This document shows, one piece after another, positions 36,303 through 45,146 of a stretch of DNA of 64,000 nucleotides. The stretch is from assembly GCA_902584995.1 (NCBI GenBank), contig CACICF010000009.1, forward strand, positions 1 to 64,000, given 5' to 3'. The notes under the pieces were generated by a model, which was not told the DNA's origin, searched no databases, and saw only the letters and a program-made list of their open reading frames with translations. A program made the translations under genes and the position numbers. The first letter of the stretch is position 1. Each line of letters starts with the position of its first letter. Origin of the DNA: an uncultured Pelagibacteraceae bacterium. Its GTDB lineage: Bacteria > Pseudomonadota > Alphaproteobacteria > Pelagibacterales > Pelagibacteraceae.

Positions 36303-37049
36303 TTAATTTTTCTTTATCTTTCCATCAATTGAATGTTCATGGTCATGTTTGTGCTCATAAACAGATAGTGTTTGAGAAGCTTGTTCCCCAAATAATGCTT
36401 TGTACTCATTATTTCGTGCTACGTCTTTTGGAGAACCTGAACAACATACGTGTCCATTTAAACAAACAACATGATCAGTAGCACTCATTACTGTGTGTAG
36501 ATCATGAGAAATTAATAATATTCCACAATTAAGTTTTTCAGAAATTTTTTTAATTAATTCATAGAGAGCAATTTCACCTGTGAAATCAACTCCTTGAACA
36601 GGTTCATCAAGAACTAATAATTCTGGTTTTTTTGAAATAGCTCTTGCAAGCAAAACTCTTTGAAATTCACCCCCTGATAAATTTCCTAAATTTTTTTCTT
36701 TAAGATGTATAACACCGGTTAATGTCAAAGCCTCATCTATCAATTCATCTTTAATATTATCTGTCAAAACCATTAAATCTTTGACTCTTAAGGGGAGAGT
36801 CCAATCTATCGATATTTTTTGAGGGACATATCCTATATTGTTTGTTAATTTTTCAACATTTCCCTCTATGTTTTTGTATATACCTAAAGCAATTTTAGCT
36901 GTTGTACTTTTCCCAGAACCATTGGGCCCAATTAAAGTTACTATTTTTCCTTTTTCAACCTCTAGCGAAACTCCTTTTACGAGCCACTTGTCATTTTGTT
37001 GGATCCCAACATTATTTAACTTTACTAATATATTTTTTTTTAAACTCAT
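36303..37049 (-). CDS. znuC: Zinc ABC transporter ATPase ZnuC
   Basis: 248 aa from the ATG at 37049; a TTG six codons upstream is possible but lies next to a regulatory palindrome. Walker A GPNGSGKSTTAKIALG, Q-loop GYVPQKISIDWTLPL, signature LSGGEFQRVLLARAI and Walker B LLVLDEPVQGVD are intact. The C-terminus has a histidine cluster (EHKHDHEHS), often seen in ZnuC and possibly metal-binding. It is first in the operon with znuB and zur and is transcribed from the shared Zur-controlled region. Confidence 0.93.
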   Translation of the reverse strand: MSLKKNILVKLNNVGIQQNDKWLVKGVSLEVEKGKIVTLIGPNGSGKSTTAKIALGIYKNIEGNVEKLTNNIGYVPQKISIDWTLPLRVKDLMVLTDNIKDELIDEALTLTGVIHLKEKNLGNLSGGEFQRVLLARAISKKPELLVLDEPVQGVDFTGEIALYELIKKISEKLNCGILLISHDLHTVMSATDHVVCLNGHVCCSGSPKDVARNNEYKALFGEQASQTLSVYEHKHDHEHSIDGKIKKN

Positions 37050-37069
37050 ATATCCACTTGACTTCAAGA

Positions 37070-37102
37070 TGTTATATTATTACATAGTGTTATATTATAA
37101 CA
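37070..37102. promoter_or_regulatory. Two tandem Zur-box-like palindromes
   Basis: A perfect palindrome TGTTATA-T-TATAACA lies at 37088-37102, and a second copy with one mismatch (TGTTATA-T-TATTACA) at 37070-37084; their centres are 18 bases apart. They sit between the divergent znuC and znuA starts, and the sequence type resembles alphaproteobacterial Zur boxes (GTTATAnnATAAC class). Binding here would control both the znuA and znuCB-zur transcripts. Confidence 0.75.
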
Positions 37103-37121
37103 AAAATTAAAAAACAATATT

Positions 37122-38171
37122 ATGAAAAAAATAACAAAATCCACAATAATCTTATCATTCTTATCATTTTTAACTTTTTTTACATCAGCAAATGCTGATA
37201 TTAAAGTTGTAGCATCAATAAAACCTATTCACTCATTAGCTAGTTATTTAATGGATGGAGTAGCTAAGCCAGATCTCATAGTTGATGGTTATGCATCGCC
37301 ACACGGTTTTGCTTTAAAGCCCTCACATGCAAAAATGTTACAAAATGCAGATATTGTTTTTTGGGTAGGTGAGGATATAGAAAATTTTCTAGAAAAGCCT
37401 TTAGATTCAATTGCTAAAAAAGCAGAAAAAATCGAGTTATTAGAAATTAAAGGATTAAACAAATTAAAATTCAGAGAGAGAAATATTTTTGACGACCATG
37501 ATGATCATGGACACGACGATCATGGCCACAAGAAAAAAGATGATCATGATGACCACGATGATCATGCTAAAAAAGAAGATGGTCATAAAGAAGATGACCA
37601 TGATGACCACGACCACAAGAAAAAAGACGATCACGACGATCATGACGATCACGAAGGACATCACCATGGTGAACATGATCCACACATTTGGTTAGATCCT
37701 ATTAATGCTAAAGTAATCTTAAATGAAATGGTTGAGCATTTAATTGAAAATGATGCAAAAAATGCTTCAACTTATAAAAGTAATTTAGAAAAAGCTCTTA
37801 AAGATATCGACAAACTTACTATTGAGGTTATGACTGATTTAAATCAAAGTACATCTTCGATAGTTTTCCATGACGCTTATCAATACTTCGAAAAAAGATT
37901 TAATGTTAACGTTCTAGGTGCTTTTACAGTTAACACTGATGTAATGCCAGGTGCAGAACAATTAGCAGAAATTAGAGAGGTAATAGAACATGATAAAGTT
38001 GCATGTATATTTTCAGAACCACAATTTAATCCTGATATAATTAATGCTGTAGCTAAAGATATGGATATTAAAACTGGTGTTTTAGATCCATTAGGTGCAA
38101 CACTTACCCCTGGAAAAACATTATATTTTGACTTGATTAAAAATATGTCAAAATCTTTCAAAGGTTGCTAA
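37122..38171 (+). CDS. znuA: Zinc-binding periplasmic protein ZnuA
   Basis: 349-aa zinc carrier. Signal peptide 1-26 (ANA/DIK), first zinc ligand H37 in SIKPIHSLAS, then a disordered His/Asp loop of about 60 residues (roughly 123-187) built from repeated DDHDDH and HKKKDDHDDH units. DPHIWLDP and FHDAYQYFEKRF then supply further ligands. The long loop is a zinc-collecting feature of ZnuA and separates it from manganese-binding relatives. At DNA level the loop is an imperfect repeat that could change length by slippage. It is divergent from znuC over two Zur boxes. Confidence 0.94.
   Translation: MKKITKSTIILSFLSFLTFFTSANADIKVVASIKPIHSLASYLMDGVAKPDLIVDGYASPHGFALKPSHAKMLQNADIVFWVGEDIENFLEKPLDSIAKKAEKIELLEIKGLNKLKFRERNIFDDHDDHGHDDHGHKKKDDHDDHDDHAKKEDGHKEDDHDDHDHKKKDDHDDHDDHEGHHHGEHDPHIWLDPINAKVILNEMVEHLIENDAKNASTYKSNLEKALKDIDKLTIEVMTDLNQSTSSIVFHDAYQYFEKRFNVNVLGAFTVNTDVMPGAEQLAEIREVIEHDKVACIFSEPQFNPDIINAVAKDMDIKTGVLDPLGATLTPGKTLYFDLIKNMSKSFKGC
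37486..37680 (+). repeat. Imperfect codon repeat encoding the ZnuA His/Asp loop
   Basis: GAC/GAT and CAC/CAT codons alternate in short blocks (gatgaccacgatgatcat-type units), and the block encoding HKKKDDHDDH occurs more than once. Synonymous differences between units show that it is not a very recent expansion. It also creates long antisense frames rich in Met and Val, which are artefacts. Length variation between strains is expected. Confidence 0.7.
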
Positions 38172-38214
38172 TTAAGAATTGAACTTCTGCCATAAATAAG
38201 ATCTAATAATATTT

Positions 38215-39213
38215 ATGGCAACGGTTCCTTTAAGTCTTGAAGATATTTATAATTTAGCTAATAAAACTTTATTAGCTAATGGATGTGATGAAGAAACATC
38301 AAATATTTTATCTGATTTGATAATGAAAGCAGAGAGAGATGGTTCTCTTTCTCATGGCTTATTCAGATTACCCGCTTATGTTGCTGGATTAAAAAGTGGA
38401 AAAATTAATGGAAAAAATAGACCTAAAGTTTCTAAAATTACACCAAGCGTTGTTAAAGTAGATGGTAACAATTGTTTGGCACCAATGGTTTTAAATAAAA
38501 GTTTGCCGGAGTTAATTAAAGCTGCACAAGAAAATGGAGTAGCGGTTTTATCTATAACAAATTCACATCACATGGCAGCGATGTGGCCTGAAACAGAGGC
38601 AATTGCAGAAGAAGGCCTAGTTGCTTTTGCATGCACATCTTATAAACCAGCTGTTGCACCTGCGGGATCTATCAAACCTTTATTTGGAACAAATCCTATT
38701 TCATTTGCTTGGCCTAGAAAAAATAAACCTCCAGTAGTTTATGATATGGCAACCGCATCTATGGCAATGGGTGAGGTTCAAGTTGCAAAAAGGGAAGGTC
38801 ACAAAGTTCCATTAGGCACAGGATTAACAAAAGAAGGAAAGGACACAACAGATCCAGCTGAAATAGCAGATGGGGGTGTTTTATTGCCTTTTGGCGGCTA
38901 TAAAGGCTCAGGGATTGCGATGATGGTTGAATTGCTTGCTGGTGCCCTTGTTGGAGATAATTTTAGTTATGAGACGGCTGAGAAGGATAATAATGATGGC
39001 GGTCCACCAAGTGGTGGAGAGTTCATTTTAGCAATATCTCCAGAAAAATTATCAAATTCAGATTGGGACACACATTCTTCAAAGTTTTTTGAAAAAATGA
39101 AATCAATGGGGGATGTTAGACTTCCTGGTGAAAGAAGACATAAAAATAGATTAGATAAAGGACCAAGACATATAAATGAAGACTTGGTTAATAAAATTAA
39201 ATCTTTAAGTTAA
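38215..39213 (+). CDS. Ldh2-family NAD(P)H-dependent oxidoreductase
   Basis: 332-aa cytoplasmic dehydrogenase of the malate/L-lactate/ureidoglycolate/piperideine-carboxylate reductase family (the Ldh2 fold, unrelated to Rossmann LDH). Motifs: AERDGSLSHGLFRLPAYV near the N-terminus, ITNSHHMAAMWPETE with the catalytic histidine, PLFGTNPISFAWPR, MATASMAMGEVQ and LLPFGGYKGSGIAMMVELLAG. Substrate cannot be predicted, because members act on 2-keto acids, cyclic imines and sulfolactate. No pathway genes are adjacent. Its stop overlaps the convergent xthA gene by 9 bases. Confidence 0.85.
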   Translation: MATVPLSLEDIYNLANKTLLANGCDEETSNILSDLIMKAERDGSLSHGLFRLPAYVAGLKSGKINGKNRPKVSKITPSVVKVDGNNCLAPMVLNKSLPELIKAAQENGVAVLSITNSHHMAAMWPETEAIAEEGLVAFACTSYKPAVAPAGSIKPLFGTNPISFAWPRKNKPPVVYDMATASMAMGEVQVAKREGHKVPLGTGLTKEGKDTTDPAEIADGGVLLPFGGYKGSGIAMMVELLAGALVGDNFSYETAEKDNNDGGPPSGGEFILAISPEKLSNSDWDTHSSKFFEKMKSMGDVRLPGERRHKNRLDKGPRHINEDLVNKIKSLS

Positions 39214-39981
39214 TTCTAATTCAATAGGGGTGTGATCTGAGGGTTTCTCTCTACCTCTTGGATATTTATTAATTTTAATATCCTTAATATTTTTTAATAA
39301 TGAATTGGTTACTAAGAAGTGATCAATCCTCATACCATTATTTTTTTGCCAAGCTCCACTTGTGTAATCCCAAAAAGTATACTCTTCTTTATCAGGATAG
39401 ATATATCGAAATGCATCATGAAATCCTAAATTATACATTTCTCTTAATTTCTTTCTAATTTCTATTCTATACAATGCATCGTTTTCATACCCTTTAGGAT
39501 CATGAACATCTTCAGCAGAAGGAATAATATTAAAATCACCTGCAATGATTATATTTTCATTTGTTTTTAAAAGAGATTTCAATTTTTTTATTAAACTATC
39601 TAACCAATATAATTTATAATCATATTTTACAGTATCTACTGGATTTCCATTTGGAGTATAAATATTTATTAGTTTAATTACTTTTGATTTATATTTTATA
39701 TCAGCCGTAATTATTCTTGATTGTTTATTTTTATCTTTAAAGATATCTTTTTGAATATTATCTAATTTTTTTTTTGAAAGTATTGCAACACCGTTATAAC
39801 TTTTTTGCCCAAATACGTAACTTTCATATTTAATTTTTTTAACGTCATCATAAGGATAAGTTTCATCTTGAGTTTTAATTTCCTGGACTAATACTACGTC
39901 AGGATCAAATTTTTTTAGGTATTCTTGAACGTTTAATATTCTTGCCCTAATAGAATTTACATTCCAAGAGCTAATAATCAT
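39205..39981 (-). CDS. xthA: Exodeoxyribonuclease III
   Basis: 258-aa AP endonuclease/3'-exonuclease for base-excision repair. It is counted from the ATG at 39981, because MIISSWNVNSIRAR is the conserved N-terminus and upstream codons belong to the neighbouring gene. Motifs: VLVQEIKTQD (metal-binding E), YNGVAILSK, INIYTPNG, IIAGDFNIIPS and the terminal SDHTPIELEL with the catalytic D-H pair. The ATG shares one base with the end of the upstream iron-sulfur protein gene, so they form an operon. Confidence 0.95.
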   Translation of the reverse strand: MIISSWNVNSIRARILNVQEYLKKFDPDVVLVQEIKTQDETYPYDDVKKIKYESYVFGQKSYNGVAILSKKKLDNIQKDIFKDKNKQSRIITADIKYKSKVIKLINIYTPNGNPVDTVKYDYKLYWLDSLIKKLKSLLKTNENIIIAGDFNIIPSAEDVHDPKGYENDALYRIEIRKKLREMYNLGFHDAFRYIYPDKEEYTFWDYTSGAWQKNNGMRIDHFLVTNSLLKNIKDIKINKYPRGREKPSDHTPIELELT

Positions 39982-40298
39982 TAAAGAGAGAATGAAACAC
40001 CACAACCACAAGACGACTTACTTTGTGGGTTACTAATTTTGAATTGGTCTCCAATTAATTCTTTTACAAAATCTATTTCTGATCCTTTCAATAGATCTGC
40101 TGAAGTTTTATCGATTAAAATCTTTTCGTGTCTTAAGTCATCATCTTGAGGACTTTTATCAAATGAAAAATCATACTGAAATCCAGAGCAACCACCACCT
40201 TTGATAGCGATTCTAAAAAAAGAACCTTCCTCTTTAGATGCGAGTAGGTTATTTATTTGTTTTAACGCATTATCTGTAAATTTAATTTCTTTAATCAT
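39981..40298 (-). CDS. Iron-sulfur cluster insertion protein, ErpA/IscA family
   Basis: 105-aa A-type Fe-S carrier. The three cluster cysteines are present: GGGCSGFQY (about 37) and SSCGCGVSF (about 99-101). Length and start (IKFTDNALKQINNLL) fit ErpA/IscA/HesB proteins. It would deliver clusters to targets such as IlvD. The partner genes iscS, iscU and suf are not in the window. It sits in front of xthA and is divergent from dgt, with 50 bases between starts. Confidence 0.9.
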   Translation of the reverse strand: MIKEIKFTDNALKQINNLLASKEEGSFFRIAIKGGGCSGFQYDFSFDKSPQDDDLRHEKILIDKTSADLLKGSEIDFVKELIGDQFKISNPQSKSSCGCGVSFSL

Positions 40299-40348
40299 TA
40301 TTTATCACTGTTATTACTAATATAATTAATATTTGCCAATTTTAAAGA

Positions 40349-41467
40349 ATGAATAATTACTCAAAATTAGGTTCTTTTAGATCTCGTGGACGCTTGATAA
40401 AAGAGCCAAATAATAGGTTTAGAACTCCATTTCAAAGAGATAGAGATAGAATTATTCACTCAGCTTCATTTAGAAGGTTAAAACACAAGACACAGGTATT
40501 TGTGAACACAGATGGAGATCATTATAGAACAAGAATAACCCACTCAATGGAGGTTGCTCAGATTGCTAGATCAATATCAAGATATCTCAATTTAAATGAT
40601 GATTTGGTAGAAACACTTAGTTTAGCCCATGATATGGGGCACACTCCTTTTGGACACGCTGGTGAGGACGCTTTAAACGAGTCAATGATTAATCATGGTG
40701 GCTTTGATCATAACCTTCAAACTTTAAGAATTGTAATGTTTATTGAAAATAAATACTTAAAATTTAAAGGTCTAAATTTAACTATAGAAACTTTAGATGG
40801 TCTTTTAAAACATAATGGACCTATCAATAATACTGATCACTTAGATACAATAATTGGACTTAAAAATTTTAAAAATAAAATGGATTTTAAAAAGAATTCA
40901 TCTTTAGAAGCTCAAATTGCAGCTATATCTGATGACATAGCCTATAATAATCATGATATTCAAGATGGAATTAAAGCAAAACTATTTTCATTAAATCAAT
41001 TATGTGAAATTAATTTTTTTAAAGAAATTTATAAATCTTATAAGACAAAAGTTAAAAATTCTAACAGAGATATTATTGTTTACCAAATAATAAGAGACTC
41101 AATTAATTTGATGGTTCAAGATGTTATTAAAAATACTTTAAAAAATATAAAAAAATACAAAATTAATAATATTAATCATGTCTATTTAAATAATAAAAAA
41201 ATTGTCAATTTTTCAGCTAAATTTGCATCTATTGAAAAAGAAATTAAAAATTTTTTAAGAATTAATATGTATAATAATAAAAATGTACAAATAAAAAATA
41301 ATAATGGTAAAAAAATAGTTAAACATTTATTTAAATTGATAGAAAGAAATCCAAAAAAATTTATAAAAAATAAATATATAAATAATGATAAATATAGATC
41401 TATTTCAGACTACATTTCAGGGATGACTGATAGATATGCAATACAATTATACAAAATGTCAAAATGA
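40349..41467 (+). CDS. dgt: dGTPase-like deoxyguanosinetriphosphate triphosphohydrolase
   Basis: 372-aa HD-domain phosphohydrolase removing triphosphate from dNTPs. The family N-terminus is FRTPFQRDRDRIIHSASFRRLKHKTQVF. The HD residues are RITHSMEVAQ (H), SLAHDMGHTPFGHAGE (HD) and AAISDDIAYNNHDI (D). The second half is lysine/asparagine-rich and AT-biased, but the frame stays open. In alphaproteobacteria dgt commonly stands between the A-type Fe-S gene and argS, the order seen here. The stop overlaps argS by 4 bases. Confidence 0.92.
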   Translation: MNNYSKLGSFRSRGRLIKEPNNRFRTPFQRDRDRIIHSASFRRLKHKTQVFVNTDGDHYRTRITHSMEVAQIARSISRYLNLNDDLVETLSLAHDMGHTPFGHAGEDALNESMINHGGFDHNLQTLRIVMFIENKYLKFKGLNLTIETLDGLLKHNGPINNTDHLDTIIGLKNFKNKMDFKKNSSLEAQIAAISDDIAYNNHDIQDGIKAKLFSLNQLCEINFFKEIYKSYKTKVKNSNRDIIVYQIIRDSINLMVQDVIKNTLKNIKKYKINNINHVYLNNKKIVNFSAKFASIEKEIKNFLRINMYNNKNVQIKNNNGKKIVKHLFKLIERNPKKFIKNKYINNDKYRSISDYISGMTDRYAIQLYKMSK

Positions 41468-43194
41468 ATATTTTTGAAGATTATTTAATAAAAATTGAAA
41501 ATACTATTAAGAAAGCAAATCAAGATAATTTGTTGGAATTGCCAGAAAATTTATCTGGTATAAATGTGGATATTCCTCCTGCTAAATTTAATGGTGACGT
41601 ATCTACTAATGTTGCGATGGTTTTATCAAAAATTAATAAAAAATCTCCAATTGAACTTGCAGAAATTATTTCAGGATTATTAAAAAAAAATGACAAAAAT
41701 ATTGATCATGTTAGTATTGAAAAACCAGGTTTTATTAATTTAAAATTTAAGAAAGAATTTTGGAGTGCTTTTATATTAGATGTGCTCAATAAACCTTCTT
41801 ATGGAAGTAATTTAAACGGTAAAAAAAATAGCTTTTTAGTTGAGTTTGTTTCAGCAAACCCAACAGGACCACTTCATGTTGGACATTCAAGAGGTGCAAT
41901 ACTCGGTGACGTTATTTCAAATCTATTATCATTTAATGGTCACAAAGTTACCAAAGAATACTATGTAAATGACTATGGAAACCAAATTTCTCATTTTACT
42001 AAATCAGTTTATTTTAGAATAAAGGAAATTACTAATAACGAAACATTTCCAATAGAAGACAAAGATTTATATCCAGGTGCATATCTTATCGATATAGCAA
42101 AAAAAATAATTTCAAAAAATAAAGACATAAATTTTTATGACTACGATAAAATATCTGAAAAATTAAAGAAACTTTCGATTGAAGAGTCTTTAAAATTAAT
42201 AAAAACAAATTTAGAAAACCTTGGAATAAAACATGATAATTTTGCTAGTGAAACAGAGGTTATAAAAAATAAAGAAGTTGACGAAGTAATAAAAAATTTA
42301 AAAGAAAAGAAATTTATTTATGAGGGAAAAATTAAAGCACCTGAAGGTGAAAATAACGAAAATTGGGTAGAAAGAGAGCAATTACTATTTAAATCTACTG
42401 AATTTGGAGATGATAAAGACAGGGCTTTGCAAAAAGAAGATAAGTCTTGGACATATTTTGCAAGTGATGTTGCATATCATAATACGAAACTGAAAAGAAA
42501 TTTTGATGTGCTTGTTAATATATTGGGAGCAGATCACGCCGGTTATATTAAAAGAATTACTTCTGTCGTCGAAGCTCTTTCAGGAAAAAAAAATAAGTTA
42601 ATTTGTAAAGTTAGCCAGTTAGTTAAACTGATAAAAGATAAGAAACCTTTTAAAATGTCTAAGAGAAAAGGTGATTATATAACAATTGAGGATTTAATTA
42701 ATGAAGTTGGGAAAGATGCAACAAGATTTATCATGTTAAGCAGAAGTAGTGATGCTGAAATTGATTTTGATTTTGATAAAGTAAAAGAAAAATCAAAAGA
42801 AAATCCTATTTATTATGTTCAATATGCATATGCTAGAATTTCATCTGTATTCAGAAATACTCAGCATGAAATTAAAAGCGATATTAAAATAACTAATTCT
42901 GAATATAAATTTGGCGACCAAGAAATCAAATTATTCAAGAAGATTAGCGAATGGCCAAAATGTGTTGAAGTATCTACAGAAAAATTAGAACCACATAGAA
43001 TATCTGTTTACTTATATGAATTAGCTTCAGAGTTTCATTCATATTGGAATATGGGTAAAGATGACATTTCAAAGAGATTTATTGAAGAGGATAACTCGAT
43101 AAAAGAAGAAAAGTTAGTCTTCTTAAAGTCTATAGCCAACACTATTAAATCAGGAATGGATATTTTAGGCGTTGATACACCTGAAAAAATGTAA
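41464..43194 (+). CDS. argS: Arginyl-tRNA synthetase
   Basis: 576-aa class Ia synthetase. An N-terminal additional domain for the tRNA elbow (1-110) is followed by the HIGH-type motif in ANPTGPLHVGHSRGAIL (about 130-146), YYVNDYGNQI, LGADHAGYI and the KMSKRKGDYI motif (about 398-407). The C-terminal anticodon domain contains YYVQYAYARISS. Length is normal. It overlaps dgt by 4 bases and the small membrane gene by one. Confidence 0.96.
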   Translation: MNIFEDYLIKIENTIKKANQDNLLELPENLSGINVDIPPAKFNGDVSTNVAMVLSKINKKSPIELAEIISGLLKKNDKNIDHVSIEKPGFINLKFKKEFWSAFILDVLNKPSYGSNLNGKKNSFLVEFVSANPTGPLHVGHSRGAILGDVISNLLSFNGHKVTKEYYVNDYGNQISHFTKSVYFRIKEITNNETFPIEDKDLYPGAYLIDIAKKIISKNKDINFYDYDKISEKLKKLSIEESLKLIKTNLENLGIKHDNFASETEVIKNKEVDEVIKNLKEKKFIYEGKIKAPEGENNENWVEREQLLFKSTEFGDDKDRALQKEDKSWTYFASDVAYHNTKLKRNFDVLVNILGADHAGYIKRITSVVEALSGKKNKLICKVSQLVKLIKDKKPFKMSKRKGDYITIEDLINEVGKDATRFIMLSRSSDAEIDFDFDKVKEKSKENPIYYVQYAYARISSVFRNTQHEIKSDIKITNSEYKFGDQEIKLFKKISEWPKCVEVSTEKLEPHRISVYLYELASEFHSYWNMGKDDISKRFIEEDNSIKEEKLVFLKSIANTIKSGMDILGVDTPEKM

Positions 43195-43457
43195 TGATAA
43201 AAGAATTAAAATATCTTTTTTATTTAATAATCATTTTCTTCTTCATTTTTTTTACAGCAAGATATTATTTTTCAGACGAAAATATTAAAAAATCTTACAG
43301 GTCTATCTCATTGATTGATGACAAAATAAATCTTATTGAAAAAGATTTGATATTTTTAGAGAGTGATACTGAAAACATCATTGAATACGTAGAATTTAAA
43401 AAGGACAAAAAAACAAATAAATATTTATTTTGGAAACTTCTTTATAATGATAATTAA
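43194..43457 (+). CDS. Small single-span membrane protein of unknown function
   Basis: 87 aa. One N-terminal membrane helix (about 6-22, LFYLIIIFFFIFFTARYYF) is followed by a short charged region and no recognisable domain. In many alphaproteobacteria the gene between argS and nagZ encodes a membrane-anchored SPOR-domain protein that binds septal peptidoglycan. This protein has the same place and the same N-terminal anchor but lacks a SPOR domain, so it may be a reduced remnant or a replacement. It overlaps argS by one base and nagZ by 11. Confidence 0.7.
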   Translation: MIKELKYLFYLIIIFFFIFFTARYYFSDENIKKSYRSISLIDDKINLIEKDLIFLESDTENIIEYVEFKKDKKTNKYLFWKLLYNDN

Positions 43458-44400
43458 AAACCATAGATCATTTATATGTGGTGTAAAAGGTAAAGTTTTA
43501 TCAAAAAAAGAAATTGAATTTTTAAAAAAATATAAGCCTTGGGGAATAATTCTTTTTAAACGAAATATTGGAAGTATTAAACAAACTATAAATTTAACTA
43601 ATTCGATTAAAAAAATTTTTAACAATAAAAATTATCCAATAATGGTCGATGAAGAAGGTGGAAGAGTAAGTAGATTAAGAAAATTTATTGATAACTCAAT
43701 TTTTACAGCCGAATATTTTGGCAACTTGTATAAAAAAAATAATAATAAATTTGATATATATTACAGTGTTTATGTTAAACAAATTGCTTACCTTTTAAGA
43801 TTATTAGGTATTAATATCAATACAGTACCTGTTTTAGATATAAAAAGAAAAAAATTTCATAAAATTGTTGATGATAGATCATTTTCAACAGATAAAAAAA
43901 TTGTCTCAAAAATAGGTGATAGATGTATTAAACTTTTTCATTCAAATAGAGTTGCCACAGTGATTAAGCATATCCCTGGACATGGTTTAGCTAAAGTAGA
44001 TAGTCATAAAAATCTGCCAAGAATAACTAGAAATGTGCAATATTTGATCAAAAACGACTTTTATCCCTTTAAAAATAAAAGCTCTTTATTGGCAATGACA
44101 GGTCATTTGTTATTTGAAAAAATAGACCCGGAAAATAATGCAACGCATTCAAAAAAAATAAATAAGCTAATAAGAAATAAAATAAAATTTAAAGGTTTGA
44201 TAATGACCGATGATATTTCAATGAAAGCAATTAAGGATAAGCTTGCAATAAGTGTAAAAAAATCATTTTTAGCAGGTTGCAACCTGGTATTACATTGCAA
44301 TGGAAATTTGAGTGAAATGAAAATTGTTGCTCAAAATTCACCCAAAATAAACCAATTTATTATTAAAAAAACATCACAATTAACAAAGATTATAGGTTAG
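43447..44400 (+). CDS. nagZ: Beta-N-acetylhexosaminidase NagZ
   Basis: 317-aa glycoside hydrolase family 3 enzyme that removes N-acetylglucosamine from recycled muropeptides in the cytoplasm. Motifs: VDEEGGRVSRLR (about 58-69), NINTVPVLDI, the substrate loop KHIPGHGLAKVDSHKNLP with the catalytic H-D pair, and MTDDISMKAI with the nucleophile. No signal peptide. The gene overlaps the upstream small membrane gene and lies in the conserved alphaproteobacterial order argS-nagZ-scpA-scpB-tatABC-serS. Confidence 0.93.
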   Translation: MIIKNHRSFICGVKGKVLSKKEIEFLKKYKPWGIILFKRNIGSIKQTINLTNSIKKIFNNKNYPIMVDEEGGRVSRLRKFIDNSIFTAEYFGNLYKKNNNKFDIYYSVYVKQIAYLLRLLGININTVPVLDIKRKKFHKIVDDRSFSTDKKIVSKIGDRCIKLFHSNRVATVIKHIPGHGLAKVDSHKNLPRITRNVQYLIKNDFYPFKNKSSLLAMTGHLLFEKIDPENNATHSKKINKLIRNKIKFKGLIMTDDISMKAIKDKLAISVKKSFLAGCNLVLHCNGNLSEMKIVAQNSPKINQFIIKKTSQLTKIIG

Positions 44401-44408
44401 AGTATTTT

Positions 44409-45146
44409 ATGCAATCAGATGATTCTTTAGACTTTAATGTAAATTTAAATAATTTTAATGGATCATTAGAGATATTACTTGATCTTGCAAAATCTCAAAA
44501 AGTTGATTTAGAACAAATATCAATTACAAAATTAGCTGATCAATTTCACCAATATATCACTGAAAAGGAAAACCTAAATCTCGAAATTGCATCTGAATAT
44601 TTATTGATGGCTACTTGGCTCACTTATTTAAAGTCTAAATTATTACTTCCTGAAACAGATGAAGATGAATTTAAAGCACTTGAGGTAGCTGAAAAACTTA
44701 AATTGCAATTAAAAAAATTAGAGTTGATAAGACTATTGTCTTCACAAATGTTAAACAGAAAAAGATTGGGAAGAGATATTTTTATGCGTGGCTCTAAAAG
44801 CGGCGTTAAGTCTATTTATGACAAAAAAGTTTCTTTAACTTTGTTTGAGTTATTGAAGGCATATTCAGGAATTGTGATGACAAAAGATTTTCATACTATG
44901 AATATTCCCAAATTACCTGTTTTTACAACTGAAGATGCCATTAAAAGAATTAAAGAGTTTTTTGGAAATCTTAATGAATGGAAAAATATTTCAGATTTAG
45001 TTCCATCGGGTTTCAAAAATTCTCCTAATTTAAAAAAAACAGGTAAAGCTGGTATATTTGCAGGATCATTAGAATTAGTTAAAGAAGGCAATGTATCATT
45101 GAAACAAAAAGAATTATTTGATGATATTTTTATTAAGGAAAATTAA
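44409..45146 (+). CDS. scpA: Segregation and condensation protein ScpA
   Basis: 245-aa kleisin subunit of the SMC-ScpAB condensin complex. The N-terminal SMC-neck-binding segment NNFNGSLEILLDLAKSQKVD and the motif SEYLLMATWLTYLKSKLLLP are diagnostic. A C-terminal winged helix (FTTEDAIKRIKEFFG) binds the SMC head. The ATG is 9 bases after the nagZ stop, and scpB begins within the stop codon. smc itself is not in the window. Confidence 0.92.
   Translation: MQSDDSLDFNVNLNNFNGSLEILLDLAKSQKVDLEQISITKLADQFHQYITEKENLNLEIASEYLLMATWLTYLKSKLLLPETDEDEFKALEVAEKLKLQLKKLELIRLLSSQMLNRKRLGRDIFMRGSKSGVKSIYDKKVSLTLFELLKAYSGIVMTKDFHTMNIPKLPVFTTEDAIKRIKEFFGNLNEWKNISDLVPSGFKNSPNLKKTGKAGIFAGSLELVKEGNVSLKQKELFDDIFIKEN

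Noticed and set aside
37486-37680. Short repeats that could suggest a CRISPR-like or tandem array
   Set aside because: Units are irregular, in frame with znuA and encode the known zinc-collecting loop; there are no spacers of constant length.
37464-37695. Open frames on both strands over the ZnuA His/Asp region, rich in Met, Val, Lys and Thr
   Set aside because: They arise from the repeated GAT/CAT codons of znuA read in other frames; no start site or protein-like composition supports them.
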